Positions 42,001 to 52,379 of a DNA stretch of 64,000 nucleotides are shown one piece after another. The stretch covers positions 31,578,338 to 31,642,337 of the forward strand of contig CM060199.1 of the NCBI GenBank assembly GCA_030562195.1, read 5' to 3'. The translations under genes were made by a program, and so were the position numbers. Origin of the DNA: Nipponacmea schrenckii. Its lineage: Eukaryota; Mollusca; Gastropoda; Lottiidae. Below the pieces are notes generated by a model that made no database searches, had not been told where the DNA came from, and saw only the letters and a list, made by a program, of their open reading frames with translations. Each line of letters starts with the position of its first letter. Position 1 is the first letter of the stretch.

Positions 42001-45000
42001 CTTGGCGGAAATGGAATACTTGGAGGACTTGGAATACTTGGAGGGCTCGGTGGACTTGGAGGACTTGGAATACTTGGAGGACTTGGAATGCTTGGAGGGC
42101 TCGGGGGACTTGGAATACTTGGAGGACTTGGGGGGCTTGGGGGGCTTGGAATACTTGGTGGACTTGGAGGGACTGGTGGACTTGGAGGACTTGGAATACT
42201 CGGAGGACTTGGAATGCTTGGAGGACTTGGGGGGCTTGGGGGGCTTGGAGGACTTGGTATACTAGGGGGACTTGGAGGACTTGGAGGACTTGGAATACTT
42301 GGAGGACTTGGTTGACTTGGAGGACTTGGGGGGCTTGGGGGGCTTGGGGGGCTTGGAAAACTTGGAGGACTTGGAATACTTGGTGGACTTGGAGGGCTTG
42401 GTGGACTTGAAATACTTGGAGGACTTGGAATACTTGGGGGACTTGGTGGACTTGGAGGACTTGGTATACTAGGGGGACTTGGAGGACTTGGAATACTTGG
42501 AGGACTTGGTGGACTTGGAATACTTGGCGGAATTGGAGGACTTGGGGGACTTGGAATACTTGGTGGACTTGGGGGACTTGGAATACTTGGAGGACTTGGC
42601 GGACTTGGTGGACTTGGAATACTTGGAGGACTTGGAATACTTGGAGGACTTGGGGGACTTGGAATACTTGGTGGACTTGGTGGACTTGGAATACTTGGAG
42701 GACTTGGAATACTTGGAGGACTTGGAATGCTTGGAGGACTTGGAATACTCGGAGGACTTTGGGGGCTTGGAATACTTGGAGGACTTAGAGGACTTGGAAT
42801 GCTTGGAGGACTCGGGGGACTTGGAGGACTTTGTATACTAGGGGGACTTGGAGGACTTGGAGGACTTGGAATACTTGGAGGACTTTGTGGACTTGGAGGA
42901 CTTGGGGGACTTGGGGGGCTTGGGGGGCTTGGAATACTTGGAGGACTTGGAATACTTGCTGGACTTGGAGGGCTTGGTGGACTTGAAATACTTGGAGGAC
43001 TTGGAATACTTGGGGGACTTGGTGGACATGGAGGACTTGGTATACTAGGGGGACTTGGAGGACTTGGAGGACTTGGAATACTTGGAGGACTTGGTGGACT
43101 TGGAATACTTGGCGGAATTGGAGGACTTGGGGGACTTGGAATACTTGGTGGACTTGGAGGACTTGGAATACTTGGAGTACTTGGCGGACTTGGTGGACTT
43201 GGTGGACTTGGTGGACTTGGAATACTTGGCGGACTTGGCGGACTTGGGGGACTTGGAATACTTGGTGGACTTGGTGGACTGGGGGGACTTGGAATACTTG
43301 GAAGACTTGGAATACTTGGAGGACTTGGAGGAATTGGAGGACTTGGAATACTTGGAGGACTTGGAATGCTTGGAGGACTTGGAATGCTTGGAGGACTTGG
43401 AATACTCGGAGGACTTGGAATGCTTGGAGTGCTCGGGGGGCTTGGAATACTTAGAGGGCTTGGGGGGCTTGGGGGGCTTGGGGGGCTTGGGGGGCTTGGA
43501 ATACTTGGAATACTTGGGGGACTTGGAATACTTGGAGGACTTTGAGGACTTGGTGGACTTGGAGGGCTTTGGGGACTTGGAATACTTGGAGGACTTGGTA
43601 TACTAGGGGGACTTGGAGGACTTGGAATACTTGGTGGACTTGGAATACTTGGCGGAATTGGAGGACTTGGGGGACTTTGAATACTTGGTGGACTTGGAGG
43701 ACTTGGAATACTTGGAGGACTTGGCGGAAATGGAATACTTGGAGGACTTGGAATACTTGGAGGGCTCGGTGGACTTGGAGGACTTGGAATACTCGGAGGA
43801 CTTGGAATGCTTGGAGGGCTCGGAGGACTTGGAATACTTGGAGGACTTGGGGGGCTTGGAGGGCTTGGAATACTTGGAGGACTTGGAATACTCGGAGGAC
43901 TTGGAATGCTTGGAGGGCTCGGGGGACTTGGGGGACTTGGGGGACTTGTAATATTTGGAGGGCTTGGAATACTTGGAGGACTTGGAGGACTAGGAGGACT
44001 TGGAGGACTTGGAGGACTTGGAATACTTGGTGGACTTGGAATACTTGGCGGAATTGGAGGACTTGGAATACTTGGAGGACTTGTTGGACTTGGAATACTT
44101 GGCGGAATTGGAGGACTTGGGGGACTTGGAATACTTGGTAGACTTGGGGGACTTGGAATACTTGGAGGACTTTGCGGACTTGGTGGACTTGGTGGACTTG
44201 GAATACTTGGCGGACTTGGGGGACTTGGAATACTTGGTGGACTTTGAGGACTTGGGGTACTTGGAGGACTTGGTATACTAGGAGGACTTGGAGGACTTGG
44301 AATACTTGGTGAACTTGGAGGACTTGGAATACCTTGAGGACTTGGATGACTTGGTATACTTGGAGAACTTGGAGGATTTGGTGGACTTGGAATACTTGTA
44401 GGACTTGGTGCACTTGGTAAGCTTGGTGGACTTAGTGGACCTGGAATACTTGGAGGTCTTGGAGGACTGGGAATACTAAGAGGTTTAGGTGGGCTTGGAG
44501 GACTTGGGGGCATTAGAATACTTGGAGGACTAGGTGGACTTGGGGGACTAGGAATACTTATTGGACTTAGAGGACTTGGAATATTTGGATGACTTTGATG
44601 ACTTGGTGGACTTGGTATACATGGAGGACTTGGGGGACTTGGAATACTTGATGGACTAAAAGGACTTGGTTGACTTGGAGGACTTGGTGAACTTGGTGAA
44701 CTTGGTATACTTGGAGGAATTGCTTCTTCGTCATCAAAATCGTCCATATCTTCTTCCACTGAATTAGAATGTGGTAAATGGTTTGCACTCTGATTTGCAT
44801 TTATCTCTTCTGATTTATGTCTATGAAATGATTTTCTTTGCGGGATGCTATTCTTATTATGCTGTCCATCGAGTTGATACAACTTTCTCATTTCACTTTT
44901 TAGGGAATGTGGTAAATGTAACGTATTTGCTACTTTACCATGATGTTCTGTATTTTTATCAAGTCCTGTGTCAAACTGAAATGTGTCCATTATCAGTTTC

Positions 45001-45563
45001 TGTAAATTTGATCTGATTCTACTATCTTTCATCCCACTTTTTAGGAAGTATGGTAATTGCGAATTATTTGCTACTTTACCAATAGGTTCTTTATCTTTAT
45101 TAAGTCCTCTGTCAAACTGAAATGTATTCATTATCAGTTTTTGTAAATTTAATCTGACTCTACTACTTGTAAGTCTTTGGCCGACATGTTCAGACCTTTT
45201 CATCTCATGTGATAAAGATGGTGATTTCTCTTCCGATATCCACCCATTTTGATATTTATCTACACTAGACATGTTTTCTATATCTAGTCCGTTTAAACTA
45301 CTCATACATGGTTTATTTTCAAGCTCTGTCGGGCAATTCTTATTTAGTGATCGATTTTGATTGAGTCTACAATGTTTAGTTTTTTTGCCAGTAATCGTTG
45401 GTAGAGCTTCTTGAATCGACAAATATTTTGCTGAATGAATACCACTATTTATAATCAAAGGGAACTTAAGTTTTGTAGGTTTGAGTCTCGTGTTCTTCAA
45501 TATTATGCCAAACTCAGGAGAATATGTTGAAGGTAAACTTGACAATGCACTCTGGGTCAATCT
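35902..45563 (-). CDS. Giant Pro/Ser-rich repetitive protein, paralogue of the plus-strand gene (partial)
   Basis: No described family recognised. The exon starts at 45563 just after a splice acceptor; the frame runs down to the gap. Counting from the TTG at 45560, the N-terminal module (about residues 1-265) contains 'LKNTRLKP', 'CRLNQNR', 'SSLNGLD' and '[12 protein letters not shown]', each matched in order by the plus-strand gene. Two copies of a 47-residue unit follow (133-226, 'NLQKLIM[ND]TFQFD'). A short acidic linker (269-280, '[12 protein letters not shown]') leads into about 2,880 residues of P-S-P and P-S-I triplets. The last 58 residues before the gap are Lys/Glu-rich. TTG 45560 is not a credible start: the conserved frame continues upstream of it to the acceptor, so an unseen upstream exon must supply the start and any signal peptide. 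Lack of Gly excludes collagen; an extended, polyproline-II-like structural polymer is inferred. Confidence 0.75.
36071..44720 (-). repeat. 9-bp coding repeat encoding Pro-Ser-Pro / Pro-Ser-Ile
   Basis: About 8.6 kb of 9-bp units (CCAAGTCCT and CCAAGTATT on the minus strand; GGACTTGGA/ATACTTGGA on the plus strand). Longer-range order exists: the marker GGTATACTAGGGGGACTTGG recurs about twenty times, for instance near 37954 and 38871, at variable spacing of 150-920 bp. Units at the N-terminal edge (44280-44720) are far more diverged than the core. Because the unit is a multiple of three, plus-strand frames (LGGLGIL, EDLEYL, RTWNTW) are also open and are artefacts. Confidence 0.9.
44883..45164 (-). 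repeat. Tandem duplication of a 47-residue unit in the Pro/Ser gene head
   Basis: Residues about 133-179 and 180-226 align: [20 protein letters not shown] against [20 protein letters not shown], then [19 protein letters not shown] against [19 protein letters not shown]. The plus-strand paralogue has one looser counterpart ('YQLANIS', then 'LPLQYSLNYEKKMLYQ'). This is a non-low-complexity domain duplication and the best material for homology searches. Confidence 0.85.
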
Positions 45564-45595
45564 CTAAAATAAGTCGAAAAATAAAACAGGAAAGA
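45564..45595 (-). other. Splice acceptor of giant exon (minus-strand gene)
   Basis: On the minus strand a pyrimidine-rich tract (ctttcctgttttatttttcg) ends in 'acttattttag' at 45564. The TAG at 45566-45564 is an in-frame stop, so splicing must occur here for the conserved frame AGA TTG ACC CAG AGT to be translated. The position and sequence match the acceptor of the plus-strand paralogue at 7867. Confidence 0.75.
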
Positions 45596-46739
45596 AGGTT
45601 ATTTAAAGAAATCTGTTTTGTGTTACAAACTGGTAAATATTTCAAATCCAAAAATTGCTGTTTGTTTTCGAAATGACTATTTTTTCCCGATTCTAGTGCA
45701 CAACCAAAACTTCAAAGGACACACAGACATAAACTGAAAATCTAACATGAAATGCGTGTCATTAGTGCATGAATGTAAAATGACGCATTAGTGCCTAACC
45801 GGAAATGACGTACATAAAAATACGCATTTTCGGTTTTTTAACGTCACCGATTTAATTCTGAATCGATTTTGATCGGGTTTTTTTTTAATTCACTACTCTA
45901 GAGATAATCGCTACAAAATTGCAGTTTCACATTATGCGAATTTTAACTTTTGTTTCAGACTTTTTTTTAACACATTTTTGACCACTTTTCCAATTATAGT
46001 AACTATGCGTAATTTCACGGTTTGTCGACAATTTACTACCGTAACTTTTCTTCTCGGTGAAGTATCCTACTATGACTTTATAAATGCCACTTCTGAACAA
46101 TGTTAGAACCCCATGGCGCACTGCATCAATATCGTTCACGGTTCTAGATTTTTTTCGATTCTGGTCAGAGTATACAGCCCAAACTTCAAATGCCACACAT
46201 AATCTGACACGATAATCTGACATAAAATGCGTGTCGTTACAGTTTACATGTAAAATGATTCATTTTCGGTTTTTTGACCCAACGACCTATTTCTGAACCG
46301 ATTTTGACCATGTTATTTTTGTTCGCCCTTTCTGGATAATCGCTACAAGATAGCAGTTTCACAATATGCAAATTTTGACTTTTGTCGATGACTTTTTCAA
46401 GCACATTTGTGACCACTTTTTCAACTTTTGCTATTCGATCAGTCTGAAAATTTATATGTTGATAGACATTTTAATACTGAACAAATTTCTACTTCCGATG
46501 GAGCAGTTTGAGATGTCCAATTTGTTTTACGCATGCGTTGACATCATTTCATGCTCTATTTTATTTTTATAAGACAAGTTTCACAATCCTAAAAAACCTA
46601 CAACATTCAACTTTAGGCAAAATAAGACGAATCATTTTAAGTCACTTTCCTTTGCATCGTGATATTGAATACTTCTTGCTTTAGTTTTTTATTTTTTCAA
46701 AACCTTTCTAAATGACAAACAACTCTGCACAATATCTTA
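45596..46739. repeat. Non-coding flank with a diverged ~470-bp tandem duplication
   Basis: About 45690-45985 and 46157-46430 share ordered phrases: 'aacttcaaa', 'aaaatgcgtgtc', 'attttcggtttttt', 'gataatcgctacaa', 'gcagtttcaca' and 'tgaccactttt'. The copies are clearly diverged. It is probably the first intron or upstream DNA of the minus-strand giant gene. No gene or upstream coding exon could be identified. Confidence 0.6.
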
Positions 46740-48217
46740 CAAAGTTAAACGACGAAAACTTGAATTGATCGACCTTGAACTTGTACGAGGAAAATGTAGT
46801 GACTCAATAATACACAGAGAAACTAACGATCAACGAGGGCCGATTATCTTTACAGTTTTTAATCATTTTCATCCACAATTGATAAAGAGCACAATCAAAA
46901 AATCTTTCATTGTTTTCCATAAAAAAATTCTTACTTTTAACAGCTGTTTGTGCTTCAGCCATAACTGAGATTTTCGAAAAATTACTATCCCGAGCAATCA
47001 AACTTAGGCTAGGCCCAGGCCTAGGCCTACTTTTCTGTAAACAGGAATTGACAGTATTGAAATTTGGGGTTTGGATAAAATTGACTTCAGAATTTCTGGG
47101 AACTACAATTTTGATAATAGTGATATTGATGTATCTGTACGTAGGCCGACTTGAATAAAACCTGTAATAAATTTTACCATGGGTTAAAGTAACTTCCCTA
47201 CTAAGCAATGGTCTCAAATATTTGATAAAGATGTATCATAGCCATTGTTCTTTTCAAGTTGAGAAAAATGTTTGCAGAACATGTAATATTAAATATATTG
47301 AAAACATAAGCCCCGTTTACATTACTAGAATTATCCGTTCTGAGATCAGTTCTGAGAACGGAACGGGTGAAAAATTGATAATATAAACGGTCGAACGTTC
47401 TGAGAACAGTTCCAATTCGGGAACGCAACAGCTAGGTAGTCTCAGAACAGTTCCCAGAACGAAACGGTTACATTTTACCACAAAGTTAAACGACGAAAAC
47501 TTGAATTGATCGACCTTGAACTTGTACGAGGAAAATGTAGTGACTCAATAATACACAGAGAAACTAACGATCAACGAGGGCCGATTATCTTTACAGTTTT
47601 TAATCATTTTCATCCACAATTGATAAAGAGCACAATCAAAAAATCTTTCATTGTTTTCCATAAAAAAATTCTTACTTTTAACAGCTGTTTGTGCTTCAGC
47701 CATAACTGAGATTTTCGAAAAATTACTATCCTGAGCAATCAAACTTAGGCTAGGCCCAGGCCTAGGCCTACTTTTCTGTAAACAGGAATTGACAGTATTG
47801 AAATTTGGGGTTTGGATAAAATTGACTTCAGAATTTCTGGGAACTACAATTTTGATAATAGTGATATTGATGTATCTGTACGTAGGCCGACTTGAATAAA
47901 ACCTGTAATAAATTTTACCATGGGTTAAAGTAACTTCCCTACTAAGCAATGGTCTCAAATATTTGATAAAGATGTATCATAGCCATTGTTCTTTTCAAGT
48001 TGAGAAAAATGTTTGCAGAACATGTAATATTAAATATATTGAAAACATAAGCCCCGTTTACATTACTAGAATTATCCGTTCTGAGATCAGTTCTGAGAAC
48101 GGAACGGGTGAAAAATTGATAATATAAACGGTCGAACGTTCTGAGAACAGTTCCAATTCGGGAACGCAACAGCTAGGTAGTCTCAGAACAGTTCCCAGAA
48201 CGAAACGGTTACATTTT
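46740..48217 (+). repeat. 741-bp near-perfect direct tandem duplication
   Basis: Copy 1 is 46740-47480 and copy 2 is 47481-48217; every open frame repeats at an offset of exactly 741 (for example 46804-47217 and 47545-47958). One substitution was noticed, c46991 versus t47732. Copy 2 diverges from copy 1 after 'ggttacatttt'. The duplicated unit includes about 570 bp of flanking DNA plus the left ~170 bp of the Harbinger element (its TIR is at 47310 and again at 48051), so it happened after that insertion. It contains the word 'aggcctaggccta'. Confidence 0.9.
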
Positions 48218-48308
48218 TGACAGAGTAAACGGAATCCGTTCTCGGAATAATGCGCATGCCCGACCTGTTACCTTGAACCTTGACATTTTCCCGCGCTTCC
48301 TGTTACTG

Positions 48309-48927
48309 ATGAAAACAAAGAAAATGGTCGCAAGGGGAATTGTCTTGAGTGACGAGGAAACGTTTGATTTAATTTCACTATGGAGCGATGACAGTGTTCA
48401 AGCATTGTTGGAAGGCGCCAGACACAACCACAAGATACTTCAAGATTGACCGAGCAACTGGCAAATAAAGGATATGAAACTCGTGGGGGCAAGCACCGCC
48501 AAGATAAAATTCGATACCTGAATTTAATATATCGTTCCGTCCTTGATAATAATAATAAATCGGGACGTGCTCGAAAGACGTGAAATTTTTGAGAAAATTC
48601 ACGAGGTATTGGGCACCAGACCTACATCAAGACCCCCTATAGTCTTGCAATCCTCAACAGAAGATAGTAATGGATGAGGAGAATAATAATGTCAATGATG
48701 AGAATAACGATACAGACGATAGTGATAGTAGGAGTCAGCAGAGTGAAGACGAGGTCAAGAGGGTTGAAATTCGTTTGGAGGAAGTCAATAACCATAGAAC
48801 TAGGCCTATAAGGCCTATTGATAACAATTCAGCTGCAGGCTCTGAATTTGAAGGTTTGTACACATCAATATCTATACGTACATTTATAACTGATACTAGG
48901 CCTACTATGATAATACTACCTTCCTGA
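48309..48927 (+). pseudogene. Harbinger SANT/MADF-like accessory protein relic
   Basis: From the ATG at 48309 the frame reads 'LSDEETFDLISLWSDDSVQ' and 'LLEGARHNHKIL', then hits a stop near 48447. The match resumes in another frame with 'LANKGYETRGGKHRQDKIRY' and 'NNKSGRARK', shifts again to 'EVLGTRPTSRPP', and ends with an acidic Asp/Asn/Ser tail (48670-48780). This order (Trp-containing first helix, 'K-x-R/K-x-L-x-x-x-Y', 'SGR-x-R', 'GxRP') is that of the Myb/SANT-MADF DNA-binding partner encoded by PIF/Harbinger elements. At least two frameshifts make it non-functional. Confidence 0.8.
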
Positions 48928-48928
48928 A

Positions 48929-49860
48929 ATTGGCTCGAGATCCGGTAATATAGGGTGCACACAATCTTATGTTTTCGCCCAATCGCCCCATCTTTTAAAT
49001 ATGTATTCAATATTTAAAACACAATACAATATTCGCCGCTAATTTCAAAATCGCTCGACAAATACCCTTATGTTCCCCCTTCTGTCGACAGCGATTATTT
49101 TTACGCCCATTAAATTCGCTTGTCTGCGCGTGTCCGATGTATTCTATAGGGTGGGGTAGGACCGACAGGGCGCTGGGCGACCGATACCTTTCAAACTATC
49201 AACTTTAATTTCTGTGGCGGTCCGTCAATTTTACTGATCACATGACATGGTTGACGAAAATATGCGACCGACTTCTGACGACGCGACGACGCTTCTAAAG
49301 AAAACGAACAAATTTTCCCCCTGTCGCCGAAGGCGCATAATTTCGGAACTTTGATTTCTTGAATGCCAAATTGTGCCTATTTTACGCCTACAAAAGACAC
49401 CCTACTCAAACCATTTGTGGGCGGGACACATGATATCCTGTCTCCCTCCAGGATTTCTGACGGGGGGGGGGGTCGTGTCCCCCTGCCCCCCCCCCCTTGA
49501 TCTGCGCCCCTGCATCGATACCTATTCCTTTCAAATTGTAATTTATTTTTCCTTTCTCTGTTTACGAAGTTCAAAATAATATGGCTTAATTTCATTTATT
49601 GATGGTAGAGAAAAAGATAGGGACCATGAATGAAGATGATGAACATGTTTCTGAGTTTTATGAGCCAGTCATCAATTCAATGCACATGGGTTCCTCATAT
49701 TGGTCACTATAAAGATGATTAAGCAGGGGTTTACGTGACATTGATATGATAATCAAAATATATTTATAGATGATTTTATTGTTACTAGTCAAATCCAGTC
49801 AATCTGGATTTATAACTATTTTTTATTAGTTTCTTCCATTGTGCCAAATTGCTCAAGTAT
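48929..49860. other. Interior of the Harbinger element, non-coding
   Basis: No gene recognised. It includes a G-run/C-run pair at about 49461-49497 ('gacggggggggggtcgtg' and 'cccctgcccccccccccc') resembling a common marine-invertebrate dispersed repeat end. Open frames over this pair are artefacts of it. Confidence 0.5.
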
Positions 49861-49867
49861 ATTTTTA

Positions 49868-50190
49868 TACATGAATATGAGGACGTATATTGTCGTCTCC
49901 CCTGGCTGTCGGTCTGTCGGTCCGTCGGTCCGTCAACATTTGTTGTAGACACTATGGAAGCTACAATTTTCTATGGATTTTAATGAAACTTTGTATGAGC
50001 ATTGGTATTGATAAGACGGCGGTCAAGTTCGATTTGGACGATTTTTCGATAAACGGTTTTTGAGTTATTGCCCCTGCCTCAATATTTGTTGGTATAAGTT
50101 TTGAAATAAATAAGATGGTGGTCAAGTTTGAATTTGACGATTTTCCATGAACAGTTTTTGAATTTTTGCCCTTGACTTCAATATTCATTC
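49868..50190 (-). repeat. Dispersed repeat, copy 2 (inverted relative to 1412-1815)
   Basis: Reverse complement of this stretch follows 1412-1815: 'gagttattgccc', 'gctacaattttc', the GTCCGTCGGTCC run at 49905-49937, 'gtcgtctcc' and 'ggacgtatattgtcg'. It lies within the Harbinger element between its two coding relics, so it inserted after, or was carried by, that element. Confidence 0.7.
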
Positions 50191-50278
50191 AGTGAATGTT
50201 TTTTGGGCGTATGTTTCCTTGCCTGGCAAGCTATCTTTTATTTTCTTTATATATACATCAGACTATCATAGATTTGTC

Positions 50279-51050
50279 TTACATTCCAATTAAAGATTTG
50301 AATGAAACTATTTTGTTGTTTAAAAATCGACACTGAAAAAACCTGGTGAAAGCATTTCTAATATTTGTCGCTGATGTCAGCTCTTCGGTTTCTACAAGAT
50401 CAAGATCAACTTGCGCACAAGAGGGAATATCTGAAATTAGCTCTTTCTGGGGATCCCACTGATGAAGATATTCATCGCCTTGTGTTTCACAAATGTTGTG
50501 AAGAACACAACATTTAAGAATCAAATTTGGGACTTCTCGAGTTTTACAATCAAGTCTCTCCTAAAGTCGACGCCAACACCCCTTTAATCAGCCAAACACA
50601 TTATCTACAACCATTCTATTTCGACTAAGCATGTAATTGAATCTCTTTTGTTCAAGTGCCATTTGTGATGTTTCTGGAAATGGTTTCATCAGCCACTGTA
50701 ACAAAGGGTAAGCTGGGTCTCCCAAGATCACCACAGGTACTTATACCCAACAAATGTTTCTCATATGATTGCTATATAACCCATTTCGTAAATTTTGGAA
50801 TTCGCTAATACTCTGGCCCAATGGACACCGCCAGGCCATCCAATACATGTGTCTCTAAACAAAAATCTATTATCTACCAAAGCCTGTAACAGGATACTAT
50901 ACCAACCTTTTCGGTTGTAGTAATCAGTGTGGTTTTCAAGTACATTGGAATGTGCCAACCATCAAGTGCCCCAGCACAGTTTGGAAATCCCCATCGTTTT
51001 TCAAAACCAAGCATAATACTGCATAATTCTTCTTCATTTGGTAAAGATAT
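50279..51050 (-). pseudogene. PIF/Harbinger DDE transposase relic
   Basis: Read on the minus strand from about 51050: 'WGFPNCAGALDGWHIP' supplies the first catalytic Asp. 'YYNRKGWYSILLQALVDNR' supplies the second Asp, and 'GWPGGVH' the following hallmark. A stop ends that frame at 50761. After a shift, 'LGDPAYPLLQWLMKPF' and 'EQKRFNYMLSRNRMVVDNVFG' give the region holding the third acidic residue. The C-terminal 'LKCCVLHNICE' (about 50500) is diagnostic for HARBI1-type transposases. Several stops and frameshifts are present and no intact N-terminus was found, so the copy is dead. Confidence 0.9.
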
Positions 51051-51545
51051 TTATTTTGACCAAAAACTGTAAGATGGTTATTATGGTTAAATAATCTACT
51101 GTATGTAATAAACATAATTCTAATTATAATTACCTATTTACTCGGCTTGATTTTATAAATGTTCTATATAAACAATAGATAAATGAGAAGTCAATCATCT
51201 TTCTCCGTCTCTTAAATGACATCAATGATATCTTTGACAAAAACTCAATACCGTAGATCCACGCGCACTTACGCTTGATTTTCGGCGTAAGTTACTCAAA
51301 AAATAGGAAAATATCGAAGTAGATCTGCCGCCATATTTATTTTCATTCGGGTTACATAAACGACTTTTTCTGTTCTTATAGAATTGAAGAGTTCCAAATT
51401 AGCGTTCTCGGAACGCCAACCGTTTACACTATAAATCTGATCTGTTCTCGGAACACTTATAGTGTAAACGGGGACGAATGCCTATCTATTCTGGTCTAGA
51501 CCGAGAACGCAACGCAGTTTTAAGAAGTAATGTAAACAGGGCTAT

Positions 51546-51930
51546 GATTTTGATTAAATGACAACAATAGAATAGCAGAATAGCTACATCAGAATAGCTA
51601 GTTGGCTATTTTAGCAGAATAGCTGAATAGCCTAGTTAGAATAGCTGATCGGCTATTATAGACTTTCACATTTTAGATTTGATATATTTAAGTAGCTAAT
51701 AGCCGCTATTTAAGCACAATAGCAGAATAGCTACATTAGAATAGCTGGTTGGCTATTTTAGCAGAATAGCTGATTAGCCTAGTTAGAGTAGCTGATCGGC
51801 TATTTTAGACTTCCATGTTTTAGATTTTGGTATATTTAAGAAGCTAATAGCCGCAGAACATAAGAATAACCAGATATCTGAATAGAGAATAGCTGAATTT
51901 CCGTGTCAGAATAGCTGAATCATAAGAACA
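51546..51930 (+). repeat. ~150-bp satellite, left (forward) arm
   Basis: Units of about 150 bp made of 'agcagaatagct', 'ggctattttagcagaatag', 'gaatagctgatcggctat' and 'agctaatagccgctattt'. Two to three diverged units begin directly after the Harbinger right end. The same satellite lies reverse-complemented at 55440-55935 and 56575-57365, on the far side of the 51-bp satellite. Confidence 0.85.
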
Positions 51931-52379
51931 TTGATTTAACGATAATCTTTAATAAGGCATTCAAAACACAGCACCAAAATATAGACCTACAAGAATATGG
52001 ACACAATGATAACAAACTGCAAGCAAATAACATGATAATCTTAACTTTTATTCATTATTTTAATTATTCATTCAAAATCGCGATTTTTAATGAATTCTGA
52101 GTGATTCCACAAACATATATAAATAATAAATGTAAGCATACACGAACCATAAGCGTAAACAAATAAATATGTATTATATTAAATTGTAAGGGGTCATGTG
52201 ATTATTATGTTCAGAGAGACTTGCATTTCTCTTCCGTTCGAGTATTTCTGCTATTCTTAATAACCATGAGAAAAAATTTAAGGCAAATGCCTGTTCGGCG
52301 CATTCAGTATTCGTACCATGAATTTCGTGGAAACGGGGTAGGTTAGGGTGGAATCGGCACTCTGGATTCCCATCAGGTG
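51931..52379. other. Spacer, nothing recognised
   Basis: AT-rich sequence between the ~150-bp satellite arm and the 51-bp array. No gene, TIR or repeat could be supported. Confidence 0.5.

Larger units (their letters stand above)
48051..51542. mobile_element. Decayed PIF/Harbinger DNA transposon
   Basis: The left end, GCCCCGTTTACATTACT (48051), is the inverse of the right end, AGTAATGTAAACAGGGC (51526-51542). Subterminal palindromes of the GTTCTGAGAAC and GTTCTCGGAAC type occur at both ends. Inside are relics of the two proteins typical of the superfamily: a SANT/MADF-like protein on the plus strand and an HARBI1-type DDE transposase on the minus strand. The expected 3-bp TWA target duplication is only approximate (TAA left, TAT right). 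Nested inside is the dispersed repeat at 49868-50190. The left end also exists as an extra copy at 47310-47480 through the 741-bp duplication. Confidence 0.85.

Noticed and set aside
36065..44420. Plus-strand open frames of LGGLGIL, EDLEYL and RTWNTW type
   Set aside because: Products of a 9-bp repeat without stops in several frames. The minus frame alone connects to the conserved N-terminal module at 44720-45563.
36071..44720. Collagen-like triplet protein
   Set aside because: The triplets are Pro-Ser-Pro/Ile with no Gly at every third position, so a collagen helix is not possible.
46804..47217. 137-residue open frame, duplicated at 47545-47958, as a gene
   Set aside because: It recurs only because of the 741-bp duplication, has no recognisable domain, and overlaps the region next to a transposon end.
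48050..51545. A perfect 3-bp target duplication for the Harbinger element
   Set aside because: The flanks read TAA on the left and TAT on the right, so only an approximate TWA-type duplication can be claimed.
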